From Saccharothrix ecbatanensis (GTDB lineage: Bacteria; Actinomycetota; Actinomycetes; Mycobacteriales; Pseudonocardiaceae): DNA of 64,000 bases. A program made the position numbers and the translations under genes. The stretch spans positions 2,914,001-2,978,000 of the forward strand of contig NZ_JACHMO010000001.1 of the NCBI RefSeq assembly GCF_014205015.1. The letters are read 5' to 3'. Positions 7,307 through 15,371 of this stretch are shown piece after piece. The number at the start of each line of letters is the position of its first letter. The first letter of the stretch is position 1. The notes beneath the pieces were generated by a model. It was not told the DNA's origin, ran no database searches, and saw nothing but the letters and a program-made list of their open reading frames with translations.

Positions 7307-8731
7307 TCACCCACCAACCCGCTGTTGAGCACCAACCCGGTTCTTGCCCACCAACCCGGTAGCCACGATCAGCAACCCCACAGCCGTCGCGATCACCGGC
7401 ACCACCAGCGCCCGGTGGAACCCCTCCAGCAACCCGGCCTCCCCCACGCTCAGCGAAGCGGCCATGCCCAGGCCGAGCGCGCCGCCGAACTGGAACGACG
7501 TGTTCCAGATGCCACCGGCCAGCCCTTGCTCCTCATCCGCGACGCCCTCCACCGCGACGATCGTCAACGTGCCGTAGACCAGCGTGAACGCCACCCCGAG
7601 CAGCACCATGGTCGGGAACATCGCGGTCCAGTAGTCGGCGTCGGCGGGGATGCCGAGGAACAACGCGTAGGCGACGAGCGCGACCGCGAAGCCGGCGACC
7701 AGGACCTTGGGGTTGCCGAACCGGTCGACCAGCCTCGGCGTCAGGGTCGGCGCGAGCACCGAGTCGATGGCGATCACCAGCAGGGCCAGGCCGGTCTGCA
7801 ACGCGGTCCAGCCGCGCAGGTCCTGGAGGTACAGCACGGTGATGAACTGGAAGCCGACGAACGATCCGGCGAACAGGATCGTGGCCAGGTTCGCCCGCAC
7901 CAGGTTCACGCTGCGGAAGATGCCCAGCCGCATCAGCGGCGCACTGGACCTCCGTTCCGCGATCACGAACGCCACCAGCAGGGCGACGCTGATCGCCGCC
8001 GTCAGCACCGTCTCGCTGGGCGGGACCTCCGGGGCGACCACCACCGTGTAGACCACGCCGACCGCGCCGAGCGTCATCGTGATCGCGCCGAAGACGTCGT
8101 AGCCCTGGCCGGTCCGGGGCGGCGCGTCGTCGTGCGCGATCAGCCTGACCGCCAGGACCAGGATCACCGCGGCGAGGATGACCGGGACGAAGAACACCCA
8201 GCGCCAGCCGAGCGCGGTCAGCAGGCCGCCGACGACGAGGCCGAGCGAGAAGCCACCCGCCGCCGTGCCCGCGTACCAGAGCAGGGCACGGTTGCGCAGT
8301 GGTCCTTCGGGGAAGCTCGTGGTGATCAGGGACAGCCCGGCGGGCGTCATGAACGCGGCGGCCAGGCCGGTCATCGCCCGTGCGGTGATCAGCATCCAGC
8401 CGTCGGTGGCCAGGCCGCCCAGCCCGGAGAACACGACGAACACGGTCAGCCAGAGGACGAACATCCGGCGTCGGCCGAGCAGGTCGGCTGCGCGACCGCC
8501 CAGCAGCATGAAGCCGCCGTAGGCGAGCACGTAGGCGCTCACGACCCACTGGAGTTCGCCGGGGGCCATGCCGAGGTCCCCCCTGATCGCGGGGAGGGCG
8601 ACACCCAGCATCGAGACGTCGACGCCTTCGAGGAAGATCGAGCCGCACAGAACGAACAGCAGTGCGCGGGCGCGCGGGGTCATGCGGGTCAGGCCGCCGT
8701 CTACCGGTGGGCTCTGCGATGTCGTGTGCAC
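7307..8731 (-). CDS. MFS transporter, DHA2-like drug exporter
   Basis: A 474-residue integral membrane protein with about 14 predicted helices. The DHA2-family landmarks are EGVDVSMLGVALPAIRGDLG in helix 1, LLGGRAADLLGRRRMF in the loop after helix 2 (motif A), and a central helix pair absent from 12-helix pumps. It probably exports drugs or metabolites by proton antiport. The start is GTG 8729-8731, directly behind AAGGAGTGAA; a longer reading would cross a promoter palindrome. It stands alone, ending against a bidirectional terminator. Confidence 0.88.
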   Translation of the reverse strand: MHTTSQSPPVDGGLTRMTPRARALLFVLCGSIFLEGVDVSMLGVALPAIRGDLGMAPGELQWVVSAYVLAYGGFMLLGGRAADLLGRRRMFVLWLTVFVVFSGLGGLATDGWMLITARAMTGLAAAFMTPAGLSLITTSFPEGPLRNRALLWYAGTAAGGFSLGLVVGGLLTALGWRWVFFVPVILAAVILVLAVRLIAHDDAPPRTGQGYDVFGAITMTLGAVGVVYTVVVAPEVPPSETVLTAAISVALLVAFVIAERRSSAPLMRLGIFRSVNLVRANLATILFAGSFVGFQFITVLYLQDLRGWTALQTGLALLVIAIDSVLAPTLTPRLVDRFGNPKVLVAGFAVALVAYALFLGIPADADYWTAMFPTMVLLGVAFTLVYGTLTIVAVEGVADEEQGLAGGIWNTSFQFGGALGLGMAASLSVGEAGLLEGFHRALVVPVIATAVGLLIVATGLVGKNRVGAQQRVGG

Positions 8732-8755
8732 TTCACTCCTTGGTCCGCCGCTTGC

Positions 8756-8767
8756 ATGCACATGCAT
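8756..8767. promoter_or_regulatory. Short palindrome upstream of the MFS gene
   Basis: ATGCACATGCAT is a 5-2-5 inverted repeat 25 bp upstream of the MFS start, within TTGCATGCACATGCATCA. It may be an operator; no adjacent regulator is seen. Confidence 0.35.
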
Positions 8768-8821
8768 CATCTGCCATGCGCGACGGGCGCGGAAGAAGGC
8801 ACTTTGAAGTCACCTCTCCGG

Positions 8822-9322
8822 CTATCTGGGCCCCAGGCCGGTCTTCCCGTCCAGCAACTCACGCACCGCGTCGAGGTGACCGGCATGGCGTGCGGTCTCC
8901 TCGATCATGTGCAGGACGATCCGACGTAAATCGGTGGTCTCCTCACCCAGCCAGCCCGGATGACGCCCCACCGGGGCTGTCGACAGCGGCAGGGAGGCGA
9001 GCGCGGCGTCCGACCGCTCGCACTGCTCCCGGTAGAACGCGAACACCTCGGACGGCGATCTCGGCGTGGTGAACGGCGCGGGGTCGGCCCACGGCAACGG
9101 GTCGGCGTGCCCGGTGAGGATTTCCTGGAACCAGTGCCGCTCGGCGTAGCCCAGGTGTTCGACCATGGCCAGCGGTGTCCACCCCGAGGGCAGGACCGGG
9201 GTCGTCAACGCCACGTCGTCGAGGCCTTCGAGGATCGCCAGCACCGCACCGCGCTGCGCGTCCAGGAACATCGCCAACGCGCTCTTCTCCTCGTCCACCG
9301 TGGCCCCCGTCGTCCCGATCAT
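8822..9322 (-). CDS. DinB/DUF664-family protein
   Basis: A 166-residue four-helix-bundle protein of the DinB/YfiT-like group, typical of mycothiol-using actinobacteria. The metal-ligand histidines expected for the family appear at VEHLGYAERHWF (about 52-63) and RIVLHMIEETARHAGHLD (about 134-151). Members are metal-dependent thiol transferases or stress proteins of mostly unknown substrate. The start ATG 9320-9322 gives the normal family length; a longer frame upstream has no family similarity. Confidence 0.85.
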   Translation of the reverse strand: MIGTTGATVDEEKSALAMFLDAQRGAVLAILEGLDDVALTTPVLPSGWTPLAMVEHLGYAERHWFQEILTGHADPLPWADPAPFTTPRSPSEVFAFYREQCERSDAALASLPLSTAPVGRHPGWLGEETTDLRRIVLHMIEETARHAGHLDAVRELLDGKTGLGPR

Positions 9323-9375
9323 GCAGTCGCCGGAAGCTAACAGGCCCCACCGACAATTCCGGTCAACCAGACAGG

Positions 9376-10368
9376 TCAACCAGACACCCGGGGCGGCATC
9401 ACGACGTCCTCGGGGTTCTTGTCCGGCCGCAGCCCGCGCCACGACGAGTGCCGCAGCCGGCCGTCCGTCGTCCACGCCCGGTACTCGACCTCGCCGACCA
9501 GGTCGGGGTCCACCCAGTGGGCGCGGCGGGCCTGGTCGAGGGGCACCGGGCCGGCGAACGGCGACGTGGTCCGGGCCAAAGGCAGCAGCCGTCCCTGGAG
9601 GTCGACCAGCGCCGCGTGGGTGAAGCCGGTGCCGACCTTGCCCACGTACCGGAGACCGTCGTCGGTCGGCACGCCGAGCAGCAGTGACCCGATCGTGCCC
9701 GCGCGGCGACCGTCACCGGGCCGCCAGCCGCCGATCAGCACCTCCTGCGTGCGCACCAACGGCACCTTCACCCACGCCGTCGAGCGACGTCCGGGCTCGT
9801 ACCGGGAGGAGACCCGTTTGGCGACCACGCCTTCGAGCCCGTAGTCCTCGGCCACCGCCAACACGTCCCGACCGTCCACGTCGGTGAACGACGGCGGCAC
9901 GCGCACCTCGGCCCGGCCGCCCAGCCCGAGCGTCGCCAGCTCGTCCCGGCGGGTCGTGTACGGCTCGCCGAGCAGCGACCGTCCGTCCAGGTGCAGGAGG
10001 TCGAACACGTAGTACACGAGGGGCACGCGGGCCATCAGGTCGTCACCGGGTCGGGCGACGTGCATGCGGGACTGCAACCGGCCGAAATCCGGCTGCTTCT
10101 GTGCGCCGAGAGCGACGATCTCGCCGTCCAGGACGGCTTCCCGTTCACCCAGAAGTGCGGACAGCGCCCGGACCTCCGGGTAGGTCGCGGACACCTCCAG
10201 GTCGTTGCGGGTCATCGCCCGCACCCGCCCGCCACGCACGTAGGTGACCGCTCGGACACCGTCCCACTTGAACTCGAACGCCCACCCCGTGCCCGCCGGC
10301 AGGACGCCCGACGAGGCCAGCATGGGACGGATCAGCTCGGGGAACGCGGTCTCGGCGCGCAACGGCAT
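9376..10368 (-). CDS. ATP-dependent DNA ligase (LigC/LigD-ligase-like)
   Basis: A 330-residue ligase that seals nicks using ATP. The nucleotidyltransferase motifs are in order: motif I EFKWDGVR with the adenylated lysine (about 33-40), motif III YYVFDLLHLDG, motif IV EGVVAKR, motif V AWVKV. An OB-fold follows, ending in PDKNPEDV. It has only the ligase part, without the polymerase or nuclease domains of LigD, so it resembles stand-alone LigC used in end joining or repair. No Ku gene is nearby. ATG 10366-10368 follows AAGGGACGG. Confidence 0.9.
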   Translation of the reverse strand: MPLRAETAFPELIRPMLASSGVLPAGTGWAFEFKWDGVRAVTYVRGGRVRAMTRNDLEVSATYPEVRALSALLGEREAVLDGEIVALGAQKQPDFGRLQSRMHVARPGDDLMARVPLVYYVFDLLHLDGRSLLGEPYTTRRDELATLGLGGRAEVRVPPSFTDVDGRDVLAVAEDYGLEGVVAKRVSSRYEPGRRSTAWVKVPLVRTQEVLIGGWRPGDGRRAGTIGSLLLGVPTDDGLRYVGKVGTGFTHAALVDLQGRLLPLARTTSPFAGPVPLDQARRAHWVDPDLVGEVEYRAWTTDGRLRHSSWRGLRPDKNPEDVVMPPRVSG

Positions 10369-10473
10369 ACGACCGTCCCTTGTAGACGGACATTGCGCCA
10401 AGTGTCACCCCGGCGGCCCGGCGCCGCACGTCGGACTTACGCGCCGGCCGCGTTCCGAGTGTTGAATTCGGGG

Positions 10474-10533
10474 GTCCTGAACGTAGGACACGGTGGTCCT
10501 GAACGTAGGACTCGCGCGTTCTGAACGTAGGAC
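10474..10533. repeat. Three 22-bp repeats, each carrying a 16-bp palindrome
   Basis: GTCCTGAACGTAGGAC occurs at 10474-10489 and 10496-10511, and a one-base variant (GTTCT at its left end) at 10518-10533. The period is exactly 22 bp. Each unit is an inverted repeat GTCCT/AGGAC around GAACGT. A decayed fourth unit, CGCACGTCGGACTTACGC, lies at about 10426-10443. The array abuts the stop codon (10534-10536) of the ArsR-ArsN gene and could form a multi-hairpin 3' end or bind a protein. Confidence 0.75.
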
Positions 10534-11367
10534 TCACGGGGATTTGCGGCGTTCGAGCATGACGGTGTCGCGCCACACGCCGTGGTGCTGGGCGATGCGT
10601 TCGCGGACGCCCACGGTGCGGAAGCCGGCCGAGTGGTGCAGGGCGATGCTGGCCCGGTTCTCCGGGAAGATGCCGGTCTGGAGGGTCCACAGGCCACCCT
10701 CGTCGGCTGCGGTGACCTGCCTGTGCAGCAACGCCTTGCCCACCCCGCGACCGCGGAAGCCCTCACCCACGTACACCGAGTTCTCGGCCACGCCGGAGTA
10801 GCACTCGCGGGTCGACACGGGGGCTAGTGCGGCCCATCCGGCCACCTCGCCGTCGATGACCGCCACCCAGCGGTGGTCCGGCAGCCACTTGGATTCGAGG
10901 ACGCGTCGACTGGGGGTCTCGGTCTCGAAGGTGGCGTTGCCGGTGGCGATGCCCTCACCGTAGACGCGGCGGACGTCGGCCCAGTCGTCCTCCGCCAAGG
11001 CGCGGACGGTCACGTCGGACGGCAGGTCCACCGGGCAGCACGGCCGGGTGACGATCGTCCCCATCACGGCGTCCGCCGCGTGCGGCAGGCCGGTGCAGCA
11101 CGCCGCGTTGACCGACACGAGGGTCGCGGTGCCCTCCTTGCGCAGCCGGACGAAGCCCACGTCGGCGAGTTTCCGCAGGTGGTGCGAGCAAGTGGACTGA
11201 CTCACGCCGACCGCCTCGGTGAGCGCGCCGACCGTAATCTCGCCAGGGTGGATGGCGACGGTGTGCAGCAGCCGCACCCTGGTCGGGTCGGCCAGGCACG
11301 CGAACCACTCGGCGTACGTGGTGGCGTCCTCCGGAGCGAGGCCCGGGGTGGGCAGCAGCGTCGTCAT
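10534..11367 (-). CDS. ArsR-type metalloregulator fused to an ArsN/PAT-like N-acetyltransferase
   Basis: A 277-residue two-domain protein. Residues about 15-95 are an ArsR/SmtB winged helix (FACLADPTRVRLLHTV, then VSQSTCSHHLRKL). Cysteine pairs C90-C91 and C110-C111, plus C60, could form an As(III)-binding site. Residues about 118-277 are a GNAT domain of the phosphinothricin/arsinothricin acetyltransferase group, with NSVYVGEGFRGRGVGKALL for acetyl-CoA and GIFPENRASIALHHSAGF. The protein probably senses arsenic and represses the divergent flavoprotein gene, while the GNAT half acetylates an organoarsenical or related amino compound. The substrate is inferred. Confidence 0.88.
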   Translation of the reverse strand: MTTLLPTPGLAPEDATTYAEWFACLADPTRVRLLHTVAIHPGEITVGALTEAVGVSQSTCSHHLRKLADVGFVRLRKEGTATLVSVNAACCTGLPHAADAVMGTIVTRPCCPVDLPSDVTVRALAEDDWADVRRVYGEGIATGNATFETETPSRRVLESKWLPDHRWVAVIDGEVAGWAALAPVSTRECYSGVAENSVYVGEGFRGRGVGKALLHRQVTAADEGGLWTLQTGIFPENRASIALHHSAGFRTVGVRERIAQHHGVWRDTVMLERRKSP

Positions 11368-11378
11368 GACCCCAGACT

Positions 11379-11452
11379 ATCGACAAACACCGATGGTTGC
11401 ATCTATCTACGTTCCTCGATACATTCTCCTCGTTCGATCGATGAACGCCGAT
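11379..11452. promoter_or_regulatory. Two ArsR-type operators in the divergent promoter
   Basis: The same inverted repeat, ATCG-N8-CGAT, occurs twice between the divergent ArsR-ArsN and flavoprotein genes: at 11379-11394 and 11437-11452. One site lies next to each start codon, so a single ArsR could control both directions. Confidence 0.5.
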
Positions 11453-11466
11453 GAAAGAGGTGTCTG

Positions 11467-12987
11467 GTGGACGAGCTCTCCGTTGTCGTGGTCGGGGCGG
11501 GGCCGGTCGGGTTGGCCGCGGCGGCCCACCTGCTGGAGCGCGGGTTGCGGCCGTTGGTGCTCGAAGCGGGCCCGCAGGCGGGTGCGGCGGTGGCGCAGTG
11601 GCGGCACGTCCGGCTGTTCTCGCAGTGGTCCGAACTGGTCGACCCGGCCGCACGCCGGCTGCTGGAGCCCACCGGGTGGAGCGCGCCCGACCCGGACGGC
11701 TACCCCACCGGCGAGGAGTGGGCGGCGGAGTACCTGGTGCCGTTGGCGCGGGCGCTCGGCGACCACGTCCGGGTGAACTCGCGGGTCGTCGGGGTCACGC
11801 GCCGGGGACGGGACCGGGTCGTGGACGCGGGCCGGGACAGCGAGCCGTTGACGGTGCACGTCGAGGGCGGCGAGCGGATCACCGCCCGCGCGCTGGTCGA
11901 CGCGTCGGGCACGTGGGGTGTGCCGAACCCGCTGGGCGGTGACGGGCTGCCGGCCGCCGGTGAGCCGGAGGCGTCCGACCGGATCGGCTACCGCGTGCCG
12001 GACGTGGTCGGCGAGGAGGCCCGGTACGCGGGCAAGCGGATCGCCGTGGCGGGCAGCGGGCACTCCGCGCTCACCGCCCTGATCGCGCTGGCCGACGTGG
12101 CCGAGCGGCACCCCGACACGAAGATCACGTGGCTGCTGCGCCGCGGCGCGGTCGGCGCCGTGTTCGGTGGCGGCGAGGCGGACCAGCTGCCGGCGCGCGG
12201 CGCGTTGGGGCTCAAGGCGAAGGAAGCGGTGAAGGCCGGGCACGTCGAGGTGGTCACCGGGTTCCGCACGGAGGCGGTCGAGCGTGACGGCGAGCGCCTG
12301 GTGCTGGTGTCGGAGGACGGGCACCGGCTCGACCCGGTGGACGAGGTCGTGGCGCTGACCGGGTTCCGACCGGACCACTCGTGGCAGTCCGAGGTGCGGC
12401 TGGACCTCGACCCGGTGCTCCAGGCGCCCACCAGGCTGGCGCCGCTGGTCGACCCGAACGTGCACTCGTGCGGCACGGTGTACCCGCACGGCGCGAACGA
12501 GCTGCGGCACCCGGAGCCGGGCGTCTACCTGGTGGGCATGAAGAGCTACGGCCGCGCGCCGACGTTCCTCGCGTTGACCGGGTACGAGCAGGTGCGCAGC
12601 GTGGCGGCGGAGATCGCGGGTGACCACGAGTCGGCGGCGAAGGTCGAGCTGAAGCTGCCGGAGACCGGCGTGTGCGGCGGGTCCGGTGTGTTCGACGTGG
12701 CCAAGCCGGAATCTTCGGGCGGCTGCTGCGCCGCGCCGTCCGTGGCGGCAAAGGACGAGCCGGCGGCGGCAGCGAAGGCCGAGCCGGTGCCGGCGGTGAC
12801 GAAGGTCGAGGCGGCGCCAGCGGTGGCGAAGGTGGAGCCGGAGTCGGGCGGCTGTTGCGGCACGCCGTCCGTGGCGAAGGACGAGGCGGCGCCGGCGGTG
12901 GCGAACGTCGAGCCGGAGTCGGGTGGCTGCTGCGGCACGCCGTCGGTGGCGGATCTGACGCTGACCGCGTCGGGTGCGCGAGCCTGA
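11467..12987 (+). CDS. ArsO-like FAD/NAD(P)-dependent oxidoreductase with Cys-pair tail
   Basis: A 506-residue flavoprotein. It has an N-terminal FAD-binding GAGPVGLAAAAHLLERG (about 10-26), a second nucleotide-binding motif AVAGSGHSALTALIAL (about 195-210) and the LTGFRPD segment of flavin monooxygenase-like enzymes. Similar flavoproteins (ArsO) occur in actinobacterial ars operons, but their reaction is not settled. The last ~90 residues are an Ala/Pro/Glu-rich tail holding GGCC three times (SSGGCCAAP, then ESGGCCGTP twice), likely As(III)-binding. GTG 11467 follows GAAAGAGG. Its end overlaps the next gene by 14 bp. Confidence 0.85.
   Translation: MDELSVVVVGAGPVGLAAAAHLLERGLRPLVLEAGPQAGAAVAQWRHVRLFSQWSELVDPAARRLLEPTGWSAPDPDGYPTGEEWAAEYLVPLARALGDHVRVNSRVVGVTRRGRDRVVDAGRDSEPLTVHVEGGERITARALVDASGTWGVPNPLGGDGLPAAGEPEASDRIGYRVPDVVGEEARYAGKRIAVAGSGHSALTALIALADVAERHPDTKITWLLRRGAVGAVFGGGEADQLPARGALGLKAKEAVKAGHVEVVTGFRTEAVERDGERLVLVSEDGHRLDPVDEVVALTGFRPDHSWQSEVRLDLDPVLQAPTRLAPLVDPNVHSCGTVYPHGANELRHPEPGVYLVGMKSYGRAPTFLALTGYEQVRSVAAEIAGDHESAAKVELKLPETGVCGGSGVFDVAKPESSGGCCAAPSVAAKDEPAAAAKAEPVPAVTKVEAAPAVAKVEPESGGCCGTPSVAKDEAAPAVANVEPESGGCCGTPSVADLTLTASGARA
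12813..12957 (+). repeat. 75-bp in-frame tandem duplication coding the Cys-pair tail
   Basis: A 75-bp (25-codon) unit beginning GGCGCC at 12813 recurs at 12888 with few changes. Each copy encodes the VEPESGGCCGTPSVA block, doubling a CC pair in the C-terminal tail of the flavoprotein. A more diverged earlier copy (SSGGCCAAPSVA) precedes them. Confidence 0.75.
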
Positions 12988-14200
12988 GGTGGTGCGGCCC
13001 GGTGTGCTCAAGGGGCACGCCGGGCCGCGCCGTGTCCTGGTCGTCCTCTGCCTGACGCAGATCACCAGCTGGGGCGTGCTGTTCTACGGCTTCCCGGTAC
13101 TCGCTCCCACCATCGCGGCCGACCGGGGGTGGTCCGGCGCGGCGGTTACCGGGGCGTTCTCGGTGGCGCTGCTGGTCAGCGCCGTGGTCGGGGTGCCGGT
13201 CGGCCGACTGCTCGACCGGCACGGCCCCCGCGTGGTGATGACGGTCGGGTCGGTGCTGGCGGTGGCGGCGCTGGGCTTGGTGGCGTCGGCGCGGTCGTTA
13301 CCGTGGTTCTACGCGGGGTGGGTGTTGGTCGGGGTGGCGATGGCCGGGGTGCTGTACCAGCCCGCGTTCGCCGCCCTGACCCGCTGGCACGGCGCGGAAC
13401 GCCGGGTGGCCGCGCTGACCGTGGTGACGTTGGCGGGCGGGCTGGCGAGCACGGTGTTCGCCCCGCTCACCGACGCGTTGGCCGGGCACTTCAGCTGGCG
13501 GGAGACCTACCTGGTGCTCGCCGCGCTGCTGGCCGTGCTCACCATCCCCGCGCACCTGTTCGGCCTGCGGCTGCCGTGGCCCGCCCATCCGGCGGCAACG
13601 GACGGCCGCCGTCCGACCACGATCGCGCGCAGCCGCCCGTTCGTGCTGCTCGTGGTCTCGATGAGCGTCGGCGCGGTGGCCGTGTACGGGATCGTCGTCG
13701 CGCTCGTGCCGCTGTTCGTGGAACGGGGAGTCTCCCCAACCACCGCCGCCTGGGCGCTCGGTCTGAGCGGCGTGGGTCAGGTGCTCGGACGCCTCGGCTA
13801 CGGGCGTCTGGTGGCGAAGTTCGGCGTGAAGGCCCGAACCGCGGGCGTCCTGTCCGCGGCGGCCACCACGACCCTCCTCTTAGGACTGATACCCGGTCCG
13901 GCCGGCGCGCTCGTCGCCGCCGCGGTGCTGGCAGGCGTCGTCCGGGGCATCTTCACGCTCACCCAGGCCACCGCCATCTCCGACCGCTGGGGCACCGCCC
14001 ACTATGGACGACTCAGCGGCCTCCTCCACGCGCCGCTGACCGTCACCGCCGCCGTCGCACCGTGGGCGGCGATCGCACTCGCCGGACCACTGGGCGGCTA
14101 CCCGGCGGTGTTCACCCTGCTGGCGGCGGTGGGACTGGTCGCGGCCGCGATCTCCCTCAAGTCCGTGCCGTCCCGACGGGACACTTACACTGTGGAGTAG
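12974..14200 (+). CDS. MFS transporter in the ars island
   Basis: A 408-residue, roughly 12-helix major-facilitator protein. Visible landmarks are TQITSWGVLFYGFPVLAPTI in helix 1, GRLLDRHGPRVVM (motif A) and a second-half repeat near GRLGYGRLVAKFG. It overlaps the ArsO-like gene by 14 bp and is surely co-transcribed with it. Its place suggests export of an arsenic compound (for example trivalent or organic arsenical, as for ArsK/ArsJ/ArsP-type functions), but the substrate cannot be read from sequence. The exact start (GTG 12974 or a nearby in-frame GTG) is uncertain. Confidence 0.8.
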   Translation: MREPEVVRPGVLKGHAGPRRVLVVLCLTQITSWGVLFYGFPVLAPTIAADRGWSGAAVTGAFSVALLVSAVVGVPVGRLLDRHGPRVVMTVGSVLAVAALGLVASARSLPWFYAGWVLVGVAMAGVLYQPAFAALTRWHGAERRVAALTVVTLAGGLASTVFAPLTDALAGHFSWRETYLVLAALLAVLTIPAHLFGLRLPWPAHPAATDGRRPTTIARSRPFVLLVVSMSVGAVAVYGIVVALVPLFVERGVSPTTAAWALGLSGVGQVLGRLGYGRLVAKFGVKARTAGVLSAAATTTLLLGLIPGPAGALVAAAVLAGVVRGIFTLTQATAISDRWGTAHYGRLSGLLHAPLTVTAAVAPWAAIALAGPLGGYPAVFTLLAAVGLVAAAISLKSVPSRRDTYTVE

Positions 14201-14219
14201 GACGTCTCAGGGGGCTGCG

Positions 14220-14573
14220 GTGGCTGTGGGTAGTGACGAGTTCTTCCGGATGGTGAACGCGCTCGTCGACGTCGAACGCAAGGACAGCGGGGACTACAGC
14301 TCGTACGGCGTGCGGGGAAAGCGGTTCGGCTACTACTGGCCGCGCACGCAGACCGTGGGCCTGAAGCAGACCATCTCCGAACAGCTCGCGCTGGTGGCCG
14401 AGCGGCCGGACGTGTTCGAGGAGCAGTTCACGGCCGGCGGCTTCGGCTGGGTCGTCGTGTGCCTGGAGGGCATCGAGGCCGACGAGCTGTCCGAGTTGGT
14501 CTTCGAGGCGTGGCGGCTGTCCGCGCCCGAGGAGCTGATCGCCGTGGCGCCCGACCCGGCCCGGTCCCGCTGA
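14220..14573 (+). CDS. MmcQ/YjbR-family protein
   Basis: A 117-residue protein of the MmcQ/YjbR (CyaY-like fold) family, recognised by the KRFGYYWPRTQTVGLKQTIS region and the C-terminal ELSELVFEAWRLSAPEEL helix, a typical ending. These are often called DNA-binding, with little direct proof. It starts at GTG 14220 behind AGGGGG, 19 bp after the MFS gene, and may be carried in the ars operon without an arsenic role. Its stop codon lies in a 17-bp tandem repeat. Confidence 0.8.
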   Translation: MAVGSDEFFRMVNALVDVERKDSGDYSSYGVRGKRFGYYWPRTQTVGLKQTISEQLALVAERPDVFEEQFTAGGFGWVVVCLEGIEADELSELVFEAWRLSAPEELIAVAPDPARSR

Positions 14574-14599
14574 CGGTTCAGGCCCGCTGACGGTTCAGG
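14566..14599. repeat. 17-bp perfect tandem duplication at convergent gene ends
   Basis: CCCGCTGACGGTTCAGG is present at 14566-14582 and again immediately at 14583-14599. The first copy contains the TGA stop of the MmcQ gene (14571-14573); the second contains the stop of the convergent arsC gene (14595-14597). Confidence 0.85.
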
Positions 14600-15254
14600 C
14601 GGCCGGCACGTCCAGTTCCGCGAGCAGGGCGCGGACCCGGCGTTCGATCTCGTCGCGCACCGGGCGGACGTCGGCCACGTCCTTGCCCGCCGGGTCGTCC
14701 AACGTCCAGTCCAGGTAGCGCTTGCCCGGGTAGACGGGGCACGCGTCGCCGCAGCCCATCGTGACCACGACGTCGGCGGCGCGGATGATCTCCTCGGTCC
14801 ACGGCTTGGGGAACTCGCCGGTGATGTCGATCCCGCGTTCGGCCATCGCCTCGATCGCGGACGGGTTGATCTCGAAGCCCGGCTCGGAGCCGCCCGACCA
14901 GGCCACGGCCGCGTCCCCGGCCAGGTGCTGGAAGAACCCGAGCGCCATCTGGCTGCGGCCGGCGTTGTGCACGCACAGGAACAGCACGGTCGGCTTGCCG
15001 TCCTGGTGGTGCCCCTCCACCCGTGCCAGGGCGTGCAGGCGCTGACGGGCGAACCGCTCGGCCAGCAGCGGCAGGAAGTTCGGGATGGTGCTGTGCGCCG
15101 CGAACTGGTCATAGCTGGAGTACAGGAACCGCTCGATCGTCTCCGCGCCGAACACCCCGTCGAACGACTCGCGCAACCGGACGGCGGCCGTGCGCAGGGC
15201 GAGTTGCTGGTCGACGCTCAGGTCGTGGCGGCGGTGTTCGCTGGTCCCGGTCAT
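14595..15254 (-). CDS. arsC: Arsenate reductase (LMW phosphatase type) with N-terminal helical domain
   Basis: A 219-residue arsenate reductase. Residues about 12-80 form the three-helix N-terminal extension (LSVDQQLALRTAAVRL to LLAERFARQRL) found on many actinobacterial ArsC. The catalytic P-loop CVHNAGRS places nucleophile C94 and R100, and C168/C172 sit in MGCGDACPVYPGKRYLDW. The reaction is reduction of As(V) to As(III), in these organisms usually via an arseno-mycothiol adduct (Corynebacterium ArsC1/ArsC2 are the studied cases). It is divergent from arsR-arsC across an operator-rich promoter. Confidence 0.93.
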   Translation of the reverse strand: MTGTSEHRRHDLSVDQQLALRTAAVRLRESFDGVFGAETIERFLYSSYDQFAAHSTIPNFLPLLAERFARQRLHALARVEGHHQDGKPTVLFLCVHNAGRSQMALGFFQHLAGDAAVAWSGGSEPGFEINPSAIEAMAERGIDITGEFPKPWTEEIIRAADVVVTMGCGDACPVYPGKRYLDWTLDDPAGKDVADVRPVRDEIERRVRALLAELDVPAA

Positions 15255-15279
15255 CGTTCCAACCCTCCGGCATTCTCAG

Positions 15280-15371
15280 TCAACGTTTATTGAGTCAATA
15301 GTCGTTGAGCATCCCGGTGGGCGTCAACACGTTGACTGGGTGAACCCGCTCAAGCATCATTGACTCAATGA
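15280..15371. promoter_or_regulatory. Three palindromic ArsR operators between arsC and arsR-arsC
   Basis: Site 1 (15280-15308) is a 29-bp dyad with core TATTGAGTCAATA (15288-15300) and outer arms TCAACG/CGTTGA. Site 2 is GTCAACACGTTGAC (15323-15336). Site 3 is TCATTGACTCAATGA (15357-15371), which covers the ATG of arsR-arsC. All share TTGA/TCAA half-sites, as expected for ArsR repressors. Site 3 would block a leaderless start directly. Confidence 0.75.

Noticed and set aside
10474..10533. Possible CRISPR array
   Set aside because: Units are 16-bp palindromes with 6-bp gaps, too short for spacers, and no cas genes are present.
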